A DNA stretch of 64,000 nucleotides, taken from the NCBI GenBank assembly GCA_965199875.1, contig OZ241346.1:2046001-2110000 (forward strand), read 5' to 3'. This DNA comes from VXYL01 sp965199875 (GTDB lineage Bacteria > Pseudomonadota > Gammaproteobacteria > Pseudomonadales > Azotimanducaceae). Positions within the stretch are counted from its first letter, which is position 1. Every line of letters starts with the position of its first letter. Shown here piece after piece: positions 1-9,100 of the stretch. The notes beneath the pieces were generated by a model that did not search any database, was not told the DNA's origin, and was given only the letters and a program-made list of their open reading frames with translations. Both the position numbers and the translations under genes were made by a program.

Positions 1-431
1 TGCTGCTCACCAACGGCCTGGGCTTTTCGCCGAGCGGAGAGACGCTCTACCACAGCGACTCGCGGCGCCAAACGGTTTTCTGCTACGCCGTGGCCAGCAG
101 TGGAGACTTGGGCGAGAAGCGGCCCTTCGCCGAAACCGCCGCCGGAGCGCCGGATGGCTTGGCGGTTGCCGAAGACGGTTCGGTCTGGGTGGCGGTGGCC
201 GGCGGCAGCGTGGTGAGCGTGTTCGACCCGGGCGGTTCGCTGCGCGAGAACTTGCCGGTGCCGGTGCCGATGGCGACCAGCGTCTGCTTCGGCGGCGACG
301 ACTTGCGCGATCTCTACGTGGCAACCGGCTCCGACGGCATGCCGGGAGACCGGGAAGGCGCCGTCTTTCGCACCCGCGTCGAAGTGCCGGGCCTGCCGGT
401 GCCCACCGCCAAAGTCGCCTTGGAAAGATAG
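1..431 (+). CDS. SMP-30/gluconolactonase-family protein, 3' portion
   Basis: The reading frame is open from base 3 to the TAG at 429-431, and the 5' end lies outside the window. The visible part begins with LLTNGLGFSPSGETLYHSDS and later has PDGLAVAEDGSVWVAVAGG. These are the NGL(G)FSPDG...LYHSDS and PDGLAVD..G.VWVA blade motifs of the SMP-30/gluconolactonase/LRE beta-propeller, a family of metal-dependent lactonases acting on sugar lactones. The C-terminal blade (FGGDDLRDLYVATG) is also typical. Its substrate cannot be told from a fragment. The stop shares its last base with the GGAG ribosome site of the next gene, so the two are probably co-transcribed. Confidence 0.85.
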   Translation, partial: LLTNGLGFSPSGETLYHSDSRRQTVFCYAVASSGDLGEKRPFAETAAGAPDGLAVAEDGSVWVAVAGGSVVSVFDPGGSLRENLPVPVPMATSVCFGGDDLRDLYVATGSDGMPGDREGAVFRTRVEVPGLPVPTAKVALER

Positions 432-440
432 GAGTTTCCC

Positions 441-860
441 ATGTCCGTAAGCACCTACTTGACCTTCGACGGCAACTGCCGCGAAGCGTTCGAGTTCTAC
501 CGCTCCGTCTTCGGCGGCAATTTCCACGTGCTCACCACCTTCGCCGAGAGCCCGGAGGAGACCGGGCTTGCCGATGCCGACAAGAACAATGTCATGCACG
601 TCTCGCTGCCCATTGGCGACAGCGTGCTGATGGGCAGCGACACCACGCCCCACGGCCCGCCGCTCGCCGTCGGCAACAACTTTTCGCTGTCGGTGGATGG
701 CGAAAGCCGGCAGCGAAGCGACGAACTGCTGGCCAAGCTGGCCGAGGGCGGCTCCGTAACGATGCCGATGCAGGAGACCTTCTGGGGGGCCTATTTCGGA
801 ATGTGTACGGACCAGTTCGGCATCAACTGGATGATCGTCTACGAGCTGGCCGGCTCCTGA
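441..860 (+). CDS. PhnB-like VOC/glyoxalase-fold protein
   Basis: This is a 139-residue protein of the PhnB-like branch of the vicinal-oxygen-chelate superfamily. It opens with STYLTFDGNCREAFEFY (the typical Y(L)xFdGnc.eAf.FY start) and ends with FGMCTDQFGINWMIVYE, the usual D.FGi.WMi end. Most members are uncharacterised and sometimes mis-named 3-demethylubiquinone methyltransferase; no activity should be assumed. The ATG has a GGAG ribosome site at 431-434 that overlaps the stop of the preceding gene. The last 66 bases, including the stop, are repeated just downstream. Confidence 0.85.
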   Translation: MSVSTYLTFDGNCREAFEFYRSVFGGNFHVLTTFAESPEETGLADADKNNVMHVSLPIGDSVLMGSDTTPHGPPLAVGNNFSLSVDGESRQRSDELLAKLAEGGSVTMPMQETFWGAYFGMCTDQFGINWMIVYELAGS

Positions 861-944
861 GTGCCCACCGCCGACTTGTTCGGAATGTGTACGGACCAGT
901 TCGGCATCAACTGGATGGTCGTCTACGAGCTGGCCGGCTGCTGA
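795..944 (+). repeat. 66-bp direct duplication of the 3' end of the VOC gene
   Basis: Bases 795-860 (last 21 codons plus stop of the VOC gene) recur at 879-944 after an 18-bp spacer. The copies differ at two bases: ATG ATC versus ATG GTC (Ile to Val) and TCC versus TGC (Ser to Cys) before the stop. The second copy has no start codon and is a dead 3' fragment. It is a local partial duplication or a remnant left by recombination with a paralogue. Confidence 0.95.
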
Positions 945-959
945 GGCACCCGGCCAGTC

Positions 960-1775
960 CTAGCCGCCGGCTTTGCCCTCCGCGGCCGGCGCCAAGGACG
1001 CTTCTCCGTCGCCCGCGCCTTGGGGCGTCTGCCCGCCGAGCAGCCGCTGCAGCGAATCCACCATGTTCACCGGCAGCGGAAAGACGATGGTTGAGGACTT
1101 CTCGCCGGCGATCTCCGTCAGCGTCTGCAGGTAGCGCAGCTGCATCGATCCCGGTTCGCTCGCCAGTTGCGACGCGGCTTCCACCAGCCTGGAAGACGCC
1201 TGGAACTCGCCGTCGGCGTGGATGATCTTGGCCCGCCGCTCGCGTTCCGCTTCGGCCTGCCTGGCGATGGCGCGGATCATGCTGTCGTCGATGTCGACAT
1301 GCTTGATCTCGACGCTCGCCACCTTGATGCCCCACTGGTCGGTCTGCTGATCAAGAATGGTCTGGATGTTGTTGTTCAGCCGTTCCCGCTCGGCGAGCAG
1401 CTCGTCGAGTTCGTGCTGGCCGAGCACCGAGCGCAGCGTCGTCTGCGCCAGCTGGCCGATGGCCTCCATGTAGTTCTCGACGTTCAGCACCGCGTGGTCC
1501 GGGTCCAGCACCTTGAAGTACAGAACCGCGTTCACCTTCACCGAGACGTTGTCGCGGGTGATGAGGTCCTGGGTGGGAACGTCCATGACGATGGTTCGCA
1601 AGTCCACCCGCACCATCTGCTGAAAGATGGGAATGATGATGATGAGGCCGGGGCCCTTGACGCTTTGGAAGCGCCCGAGCAGGAAGACCACGGCGCGCTC
1701 GTATTCGCGCAGCACGCGAAAGGCGCTGGCGAGTATCGCCAGCACCGCGGCGACGATGACAGAAGTGAAGATCAT
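960..1775 (-). CDS. Slipin (stomatin-like SPFH/band 7 membrane protein)
   Basis: This is a 271-residue protein with an N-terminal membrane segment (IFTSVIVAAVLAILASAF), the slipin start motif REYERAVVFLLGRF, then a band 7 domain (PGLIIIIPIFQQMVRVDLRT...VDIDDSMIRAIARQAEAERERRA). It ends in a coiled region and an Ala/Gly-rich tail. Bacterial slipins are almost always paired with an NfeD protease, as here. In Pyrococcus the NfeD protease cleaves its stomatin partner. The ATG at 1775 overlaps the nfeD stop as ATGA and is preceded by GGAGGAGAAC, so translation is probably coupled. Likely role: scaffold of an ordered inner-membrane microdomain. Confidence 0.92.
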   Translation of the reverse strand: MIFTSVIVAAVLAILASAFRVLREYERAVVFLLGRFQSVKGPGLIIIIPIFQQMVRVDLRTIVMDVPTQDLITRDNVSVKVNAVLYFKVLDPDHAVLNVENYMEAIGQLAQTTLRSVLGQHELDELLAERERLNNNIQTILDQQTDQWGIKVASVEIKHVDIDDSMIRAIARQAEAERERRAKIIHADGEFQASSRLVEAASQLASEPGSMQLRYLQTLTEIAGEKSSTIVFPLPVNMVDSLQRLLGGQTPQGAGDGEASLAPAAEGKAGG

Positions 1776-3211
1776 GTTCGGTTCTCCTCCGGCTCGACCA
1801 TGAGCTGCAAGCCGTCCATGCCGGTGATGGTAACGCGGCTGCCCTTCTCGAAAACGGCTTCGCGCATGCCTCGGGCCTGCCACACTTCGCCGAACGCCCG
1901 CACCCGGCCTTCGCCCGACTCGGCGAAGCCGTCGACGACTTCGCCGCGGCCGCCGATCATGCTCTCCTTGCCGGTGCTGTCGCGCAGCCGCCGGGAGCGC
2001 AAGGCGGCGCCGAGGGCGAACACCATCACGCCGACGGAAAGCGCCGCCGCGGCGGCGATGATCGGTGCGGAGATCTGATAGCTCGGCAAGTCCGTGTCCA
2101 TGAGCATGATCGAGCCGATGACGAAGGCTACCACGCCGCCGACGCCGAAAATGCCGAAGCTCGGCGAGAAGGCTTCCGCCGCCAGGAGCCCGATGCCGAC
2201 GACGATGAGCAGCAGGCCGGCGTAGTTGATGGGCAGCATCTGCAGCGCGAACGCGCCGAGCAGCAGGCAGATGACACCCACCACCGCGCCGATGCCGACG
2301 CCGGGGTTGTAGAACTCGAGGATCAGCCCGTAGATGCCGATCATCAGCAGGATGTAGGCGACGTTCGGGTCGGTGATGATGCCCAGCAGCTCGTAGCGCC
2401 AGTCCGGTTCGATGGTGTCGATCTCGGCGTCGCTGGTGTCGATGACGACCTCGACGCCGTTGGCGTCCACCGTGCGCCCGTCCACGGCGGCCAGCAGCTC
2501 GTCCAGGTCCTCGGCCACCAGGTCGATGACGTTCGCCTCCAGCGCTTCCGAAGCCGTCAGATTGGCGGCCTCGCGGACCGTGGCTTCGGCCCACTCGGCG
2601 TTGCGCCCGCGCAGTTCCGCGAGACCTTTGATGTAGGCGACCGAGTCGTTCAGCACCTTGCGCTCCATGGAGTCGCCGGCCGGCGCGGGTTCTTCGTCCT
2701 GCTCGTCTTCGGCCGCCTCCTCTTCGGGCTGCTCCGGTTCCTCGGCTTCGTCGTCCTCGCCCGACGGCACTCCCGGTATCGGAAAGGGCGAACCGCCGCC
2801 GCCGATGCTCACCGGAGTGGAAGAGCCGATGTTGGTGGCCGGCGCCATCGCCGCAATATGGCTGGCGTACATGATGTAGGTGCCGGCGCTGGCGGCCCGG
2901 GAACCGTTCGGCGCCACATAGGTGGCGACGGGAACCGGCGAGGCGAGAATGGCCTTGATCATGTCGCGCATGGACTTGTCGAGGCCGCCGGGCGTGTCCA
3001 GACGCAGCACCAGCAGTTCGACGCCGGCTTCGTCGGCGTCCGCCAGGGCGCGCATGAAGTAGTCCGCGGAAGCCGGGCCGATGGCGCCTTCCAGCTCCAC
3101 CACCCAAACCTGCGCCGCCTGGGCGAACGGGGCGAACGCCGCCAGCAGCAGCGCCGATGCGAAGCGCAGCCGCCGAAGCCCGGCGTCGATGTTGGCACGG
3201 CAGAGCGACAT
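1772..3211 (-). CDS. NfeD-family ClpP-class membrane serine protease
   Basis: The 479 residues are laid out as follows: a signal peptide (about 1-33), a ClpP/crotonase-like protease domain (about 34-270), about four to six membrane segments (about 290-410) and a C-terminal OB-fold NfeDC domain (about 415-479). The protease has the nucleophile region RAASAG (Ser about 108) and a candidate catalytic Lys about 185 (MERKVLND), the Ser-Lys dyad expected from Pyrococcus 1510-N. Unusually, a strongly acidic stretch (about 151-175, nearly all Asp, Glu and Pro) is inserted between them. The ATG at 3211 has a GGAGG site. It forms an operon with the slipin gene through a 4-bp overlap. Confidence 0.93.
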   Translation of the reverse strand: MSLCRANIDAGLRRLRFASALLLAAFAPFAQAAQVWVVELEGAIGPASADYFMRALADADEAGVELLVLRLDTPGGLDKSMRDMIKAILASPVPVATYVAPNGSRAASAGTYIMYASHIAAMAPATNIGSSTPVSIGGGGSPFPIPGVPSGEDDEAEEPEQPEEEAAEDEQDEEPAPAGDSMERKVLNDSVAYIKGLAELRGRNAEWAEATVREAANLTASEALEANVIDLVAEDLDELLAAVDGRTVDANGVEVVIDTSDAEIDTIEPDWRYELLGIITDPNVAYILLMIGIYGLILEFYNPGVGIGAVVGVICLLLGAFALQMLPINYAGLLLIVVGIGLLAAEAFSPSFGIFGVGGVVAFVIGSIMLMDTDLPSYQISAPIIAAAAALSVGVMVFALGAALRSRRLRDSTGKESMIGGRGEVVDGFAESGEGRVRAFGEVWQARGMREAVFEKGSRVTITGMDGLQLMVEPEENRT

Positions 3212-3297
3212 GTCCTTGCCTCCGGGTGGGCCGTCCACTTGGCGATGATCGGAGAATACCGACGTAAGCGCTACTTTGGACGATCGATCCGAAGCGT

Positions 3298-4275
3298 CTA
3301 GTCCGGCGTCAGGCCGCGCTCTTCCAGCCAGGCGCGGTTGAACAGCCGCGACTGGTACTTCGCGCCGCCGTCGCAAAGCAGCGTGACGATGGTGTGCCCA
3401 GGGCCGAGGTCCTTGGCGACTTCCGCCGCGGCGGCCAGGTTGATGCCGGTGCTGGAACCGAAGAACCAGCCTTCTTCGCGCAGCAGCCGATAGACGAGGG
3501 AGACCATTTGCTGGTCCGTCACCTGCACGGCATCGTCCACCGGCGCGTCTTGCAGGTTGTCCGTCACGCGGCTGTTGCCGATGCCTTCGGTGATGGACGG
3601 CCCTTCGCTCATCTCCGCTTCGCCGGTCTTGACGTAGCTGTAGAGGGCGCTGCCCATGCAGTCCGCGAGCACCGAGCGAACGCTGGCGTTGCGTTCCTTC
3701 AGAAAGCTGGACACCCCGGCCAGCGTGCCGCCGGTGCCCACCGCAGCGACGAAAGCGTCCACCTTGCCGCCGGTCTGCCGCCAGATCTCCGGGCCGGTGG
3801 ATTCGTAGTGCGCCAGACGGTTGGCGGTGTTGTCGAACTGGTTGGCCCAGACGCCGTTCGGCAGTTCGGCGGCGAAGCGGCCGGCCTGCTTCTGGTAGTT
3901 CATCTCGTCCCGGTACGGCACCGTCGGCACCACCCGCACTTCCGCGCCCAGCGTGCGCAGGATGTCCACCTTCTCTTGCGACTGGTTGTCCGGCATGTAG
4001 ATCACGCACGGATAGCCGCGGGCGTTGCAGATGTGCGCCAGGCCGATGCCGGTGTTGCCCGCGGTGCCTTCGACGACGGTGCCGCCCGGCCCCAGCGCGC
4101 CGCTTCGTTCATGCTCGCGGACGATCCACAGCGCGGCGCGGTCCTTCACCGACCCGCCCGGGTTCATGAACTCCGCCTTGCCGAGAATCTCGCAGCCGGT
4201 CTCCTCCGAGAGCCGGTTCAGACGGATCAGCGGCGTATTCCCTACCGCTGCGGCGAAGTCGGAGACGATGTCCAT
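3298..4275 (-). CDS. cysK: Cysteine synthase (O-acetylserine sulfhydrylase), PLP fold type II
   Basis: This enzyme makes L-cysteine from O-acetylserine and sulfide in the cytoplasm. Its 325 residues carry GNTPLIRL, the PLP lysine in NPGGSVKDRAA (Lys 44), the loop EGTAGNTGIGLA and the phosphate-binding GTGGTLAG. The substrate loop reads EGTAGNTG rather than the PTSGNTG of E. coli CysK. This variant is common in proteobacterial homologues annotated cysteine synthase A, but a cystathionine beta-synthase-like substrate cannot be excluded. The ATG at 4275 is chosen over a TTG five codons upstream because AAGGTGGG lies in front of it. The gene sits 52 bp behind the sulfatase. Confidence 0.87.
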   Translation of the reverse strand: MDIVSDFAAAVGNTPLIRLNRLSEETGCEILGKAEFMNPGGSVKDRAALWIVREHERSGALGPGGTVVEGTAGNTGIGLAHICNARGYPCVIYMPDNQSQEKVDILRTLGAEVRVVPTVPYRDEMNYQKQAGRFAAELPNGVWANQFDNTANRLAHYESTGPEIWRQTGGKVDAFVAAVGTGGTLAGVSSFLKERNASVRSVLADCMGSALYSYVKTGEAEMSEGPSITEGIGNSRVTDNLQDAPVDDAVQVTDQQMVSLVYRLLREEGWFFGSSTGINLAAAAEVAKDLGPGHTIVTLLCDGGAKYQSRLFNRAWLEERGLTPD

Positions 4276-4327
4276 GACCCACCTTGGCAACGAGTGCGAC
4301 GCGCAGTCTATTGCAACTTCGGGCGGT

Positions 4328-5686
4328 CTATCTCGACGTGGCCGCGTAGTCCGCGCCGTCCTTGCTGCGATCCACGGATGCGTTCCAAGTGGCCAGTTCC
4401 GCCGCCATGCGCTTGGCCGTTTCCGGCCGCTCGGCGCTCAGATCGCGCTGTTCCGACGGATCTTCGGCCAGGTTGTAGAGCTCGAAGGGGGCGTCTTCGG
4501 CGACGTCGTAGTTGCGCACCAGCTTGTAGTCGTTGTCCAGCCAGGCCAGGCCGCCGCTGGCGCGAAAGCCGATCGGCTGCTCCCTCCGCTCGACCTTCGA
4601 GCGGAACACCGGAGCGAGGGAGATGCCGTCGTGAACGGGGTTGATGGCGTCGGGATCGAGGCCCGCCACCTCGATCAGCGTGGGGAAGATGTCCATGGTC
4701 GAGGCCGGATAGCCGCTGATCCGCGGCGCGATGCCGGCCGGCCACTCGACGATGCCGGGCACACGCAGGCCGCCTTCGTAGAAGTCCTTCTTGAATCCTC
4801 GCAGCGCCCCGGTGGTGTCGGGATTCACCGGCGGATGTTCCGGGCCGTAGTCGATGTCGGGCAGGCCGCCGTTGTCGCTGTTGAACCAGATCAGCGTGTC
4901 GTCGGCGATGTCCAGCCGCCGAAGGGCTTCCCGCAGCGCGCCGATGGAACGATCCATGGCGACGATTTCAGCATGGTGGTCACGCGACGGAGGTTCCAGC
5001 TCCGCGAAGGGCTCGGCGTCGCGCTTCAGGGCGCCGAACGGCCGGTGCGGCGAGGCGTACCAGATCATCACGAACACCGGCTTGCCGCGGCCCGTCTCTT
5101 CGCTGATGAAGCGCACGGCCTGCTCCACCAGCACGTCCGACGAATCGCCCTTGAACTGCTCGCGCGCGCCTTGGCGGCCGAGCACCGGGTCGATGTCGAA
5201 GACGTTGGTGGCGCTCAGCCAGTAGTCGAAGCCAAACGCGCCGGGGCCGAGGGGATCGTCCGCCTGCACCGGGTCGTCCACTCCCGAAGGGCGGCCGTTC
5301 AGATGCCACTTGCCGAAGTGGGCGGTGCTGTAGCCGGCCTGCTGGAAAGCGGTGGACAGCATCCGCTCGCGGGGATCGATGGCGACGCCGACGCGCACGG
5401 CGCCGGTGCGGTCGTTGGTGCGGCCGGTCATGACGGTGGCGCGGGTCGGCGTGCAGCTCGGCGCGCCGGCATAGAACCGATCGAGGCGCAGTCCGGCGGC
5501 GGCCATGGCGTCGATGTTGGGCGTCTCGAGCAGCGGATGCCCGTTGTAGCCGGTTTGCGCCCACCCCATGTCGTCCGCCATCAGCAGAATGACGTGCGGG
5601 CGCTGAGTCGAGCAGGCGCCAAGCACCAGCAGCGCCGCCAGCAGCGGCATCCGCCAACGCGCCAACGCGTGAGTAGCGACAGACAT
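4328..5686 (-). CDS. Sulfatase (arylsulfatase-type) lipoprotein
   Basis: This 452-residue protein of the S1 sulfatase family has a lipoprotein signal ending LVLGAC (Cys 25), so it is probably anchored in the periplasm. The metal-binding start is ILLMADDMGW. The formylglycine motif is CTPTR at Cys 78, followed by MTGR. Thr replaces the usual Ser in C-x-P-S-R but still fits maturation variants. FGKWHL and NSDNGG supply further active-site residues. It hydrolyses sulfate esters, and its position ahead of cysK hints at sulfur scavenging, although sulfate would still need reduction. The ATG at 5686 follows AAGGAGC. No maturase gene is visible here. Confidence 0.92.
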   Translation of the reverse strand: MSVATHALARWRMPLLAALLVLGACSTQRPHVILLMADDMGWAQTGYNGHPLLETPNIDAMAAAGLRLDRFYAGAPSCTPTRATVMTGRTNDRTGAVRVGVAIDPRERMLSTAFQQAGYSTAHFGKWHLNGRPSGVDDPVQADDPLGPGAFGFDYWLSATNVFDIDPVLGRQGAREQFKGDSSDVLVEQAVRFISEETGRGKPVFVMIWYASPHRPFGALKRDAEPFAELEPPSRDHHAEIVAMDRSIGALREALRRLDIADDTLIWFNSDNGGLPDIDYGPEHPPVNPDTTGALRGFKKDFYEGGLRVPGIVEWPAGIAPRISGYPASTMDIFPTLIEVAGLDPDAINPVHDGISLAPVFRSKVERREQPIGFRASGGLAWLDNDYKLVRNYDVAEDAPFELYNLAEDPSEQRDLSAERPETAKRMAAELATWNASVDRSKDGADYAATSR

Positions 5687-5943
5687 GGGTGCTCCTTGGG
5701 CGAGACGGGACAGCGGGAACCATAGCGAATTCGCCAATGGAGTGCTTGTCGGCCGGTTCGGGAGTGGGACGCTACCAGAATGTCGCACACCGGGAGCGCC
5801 CGCCGCCTTGCCGGGCATCGCAAGACTCTTTGAGGCTGGCGCAGCTGGTGCGATCCGGTTGACGGTTCGACGGCACGATCTGCCCTAGCAGCAGCGTTCG
5901 CGGCTTGCGGCTCCAAAAGCGTCCGGGCGCCATGAAGCTCGGG

Positions 5944-5973
5944 TTGCATCTCCTTATGTCCTGTGCATACTTT
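5944..5973 (+). promoter_or_regulatory. Candidate sigma-70 promoter for the giant surface protein
   Basis: TTGCAT (5944-5949), 18 bp, then TACTTT (5968-5973). This is the best -35/-10 pair in an otherwise GC-rich leader. It would give a leader of about 130 nt containing the palindrome and the C run. It is inferred by eye only. Confidence 0.3.
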
Positions 5974-6077
5974 CCCTTACAAAGTGTTGGGAAGGGAGGC
6001 GTAGCGTGCCGGCACCTGTGGTGTTCGCCGTGGTCAGCGGGGACGACATGCTCTCGGCCGAGAGCGCGCTCTTGGAG

Positions 6078-6087
6078 CCCCCCCCCC
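6078..6087 (+). repeat. Homopolymeric tract of ten C residues
   Basis: Ten consecutive C lie 23 bp upstream of the preferred ATG (6111) of the giant surface protein. Tracts of this length slip during replication in other bacteria and switch surface genes on and off. Here a length change would alter leader spacing. If translation starts further upstream (ATG 6048 or GTG 6006), it would shift the reading frame. Confidence 0.9.
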
Positions 6088-6110
6088 ATAGAAGAATCCG
6101 GGAGTGGATG

Positions 6111-9100
6111 ATGTTGAAGCTGAATCTGCGGTCTTCGGCATGGTTCGCGGTCGCCGCCGCGGTGCTCGCTGCGCCGGCGCTCGCGCAGTCGCCGGGCGTC
6201 ACGGTCAGCGAGTCCAGCGTGTCGCTCGACGAGGCCCCGCGTACCGTGCAAGCCAACGTTGGCGCCTACACGGTGGTGCTGAACACCGCTCCCACCGGCA
6301 CGGTGACCGTGACGGCGACCAGCGACCACGCCACGGTGACGGTGGACACGGACGCCACACCCTTGACCAGAGACCTGACCTTCACCACCGGCGACTGGAG
6401 CACCGCGCAGACCGTGGCCGTGACGGCGTTGCAGGACGGCGACTCCGGGAACGAGTCGGCGACCATTTCCCACACCGTGTCCGGCTACGGCAGCGTCGCC
6501 AGCGCCGCCAGCGTATCCATTACGGTGACGGACGACGACCCAGCGTCGCTGGGCGTCGCCGCGATCGTTGCGACAACGGAAGCGCCATCGCCGGACCGTC
6601 GCGCCCACACCGTGACCATCTTCGGGGCCGGGATATATGCGCCCGACGGCTCGGACAACGAGCTGCGCAGCGCGCGCGGCACCCAATACCTCTTGGCGAC
6701 GACGACCCCGCAAGCCGTGTACTTCGACGGCATCACGCACAACCGGGAGCGGCAGCACGTCTTCTGCGCGAACAAGATCTTGGGTGGCAACAACTACGCG
6801 GTTGCCAACCTAAACAACGTGATTACATTGCCATTTCAGCAATGGAGGGCGAACTGCCGACCCGTAGGCACTTCCTTGACGTCCCTGACGGTCACGCTCA
6901 GCCAGGCCGAGATCGACTTCGGCGGCGTGATGTGGCACGCAGTGGGTGGCGGCCAGGTGAAATACTCGGCTTCCACCCACTGGGTGCCGATCTTGGCGCC
7001 TGGGGAAGCGGTGGAGCTGAGGCCGGCGTTCGACGCGACGCGGACCAGCTACCAGGGAACGTATCCGGGCCCGGCGACGCATGTGGAGCTCTCCCCGGTG
7101 CTCGACTCGGACACGGTGCTGGTGGCGGTGAACGGCGCCGCCACCAGCACGGTGGCGAGCGGCGGCGCCGGTTCCATCACCCTGAGCGGCGCTGCGACGG
7201 ACACGGTGACGGTGTCGACGTTCGTCGGCGGCGCGACGACGACCTACGCCCTGACGCTGGACGGGGCGCCGAACTTCGGCACCTCGACGCTGGCGGCGAG
7301 AACGTTCCAGCAAGGGCAGCCGATCGCCGAGTTCCAGGTGCTGGCGGCGACCGCGGGCACCGGGACTCTGTCCTACCGGGCGTCCGGGCTGCCGCCGGGC
7401 ATCGACTTCGACGCCGATGGCGGAAGCGTCTGTCCCGGCAACGAGCCGCGCGAGTTCTGCGGCACGCCGACGACGGACGGCGTCTACTCGGTGACGGTGA
7501 CGGTGTCCGACTCGGACGCCAACCAGCTGCCGGTCGACGAGGACACGGTGACGTTCACGGCGACGGTGGAGACGGCGACGGCGCGGATCGCCGAGACCAG
7601 CCCGTCGGCGCTGACCGAGGCGAACGTGGACGGCGCGGTGCTGACGGTGGAGCTGGCGAACACCACCTACGTCGCCGGCGCGACGACGACGCACTTCACG
7701 CTGGCGACGAACGTGCCGGGGCTGTCGGTGGCCTCCGTGGCACCGGTGGCGACGGCGACGACGACCCAGTTCCGGGTGACGCTCTCCTACGACGACACGA
7801 ACTTCGACACGCCGAGCACGGTGGCCGTGCGGGTGGCGGCCGCGGCGCACGCGCTGGCCGGGATTCTGCAGACCGACACGGCGGCGGTGTCGCCGAACCG
7901 CGGCGTGACGGTGAGCGCGACGACGGTGTCGGTGGCGGAAAACGGCAGCGCGACCTACACGGTGCGGCTGGAATCGCTGCCCACCGGGGTGGTGACGATC
8001 GACGTGTCGGGGGCCGGCAGCGGCATCTCGGCGAACCCGACGCGACTGACGTTCAACTCGTCGAACTGGAACGCGCCGGCAACGGTGACGGTGCAGGCGG
8101 CGGACGACACGAACACCACGAACGAGAGCGTCACGCTGGCGCATGCGGTGTCGGGGGCGGACTACGGGGCGAACGGCGTAACCGCGCCGAGCGTGTCGGT
8201 AACGGCGGTCGACGACGACGTGCCGAGCCTGCGCGTGTCAACTTCGGCGCTGACGGTGCCGGAGGGTTCGAGCAGCAGCTACCAGCTAAGTCTGAACACG
8301 CAGCCGAGCGCGGCAGTGACGGTGACGGTGGTGGTACCGACCGGGCTGTCGGTGGACACGGACACCGACACGCCGGGCGACCAGACGACGCTGGCGTTCG
8401 ACGCCAACAACTGGAACACGGATCGCACGGTAACGGTCCGTGCCGCCGAAGACGACGACGCCTCGGACAACAGTTTCGCGCTGGCGCACACGGCGCAGGG
8501 CGGCGACTACACGGGGCTGATCGCGGCGCGGCGCCCGAGCGTGGCGGTAACGGTCGAGGACGACGACGAGCCGGCGCTGGTGATCGATGCGAATCCGTCG
8601 ACGCCGAACGCCGCGGAGTCCGGCCCTCTGCTGCTGGAAGAGTCGTCGACGTCGACGTCGAACTCGGTGGCCTACACGGTGCGCCTGGCGACCCAGCCGA
8701 CCGCGGCGGTGACGGTTGCGGTCGAGAGCGGCGACGGGGCGGTATCGGTGGACGGGACCCAGATGGTGACGCTGTCGTTCTCGACATCGACGTGGTCGAT
8801 GCCGCAGACGGTGACGGCGCAGGCCGCGCAGGACGACGACGCGTCGGACGAGCGGGTGACGATCGCGCACACCGCCCAAGGCGGCGACTACTCCGGAGTG
8901 GAGGCGGAGCTGGCCGCGGAGGTGACGGACGACGACGAGCCGGCGCTGGCGATGTCGGCTGCTGCGCTCTTGGCGTCGGGCGTGGCGGAAGGCGGCACGG
9001 CAATGTACACGGTGGCGCTGGCGACGCAGCCGACCGGGCCGCTGCAGGTGTCGATCGCCGCGGCTGGGGGCGTGGCGATCGACACGGACGGCGACCAGGC

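Larger units (their letters stand above)
5687..6110. promoter_or_regulatory. 424-bp divergent upstream region (sulfatase operon / giant surface protein)
   Basis: No gene is credible in this stretch. It holds the start of the leftward sulfatase operon and the leader of the rightward surface-protein gene. Visible features are a promoter candidate at 5944-5973, a perfect 14-bp palindrome CTCTCGGCCGAGAG at 6051-6064 that could form a hairpin or bind a regulator, and a run of ten C at 6078-6087. An in-frame extension of the surface-protein frame reaches back to a GTG at 6006. It would place the C run inside coding sequence as three Pro codons plus one base, but lacks a ribosome site. Confidence 0.6.
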
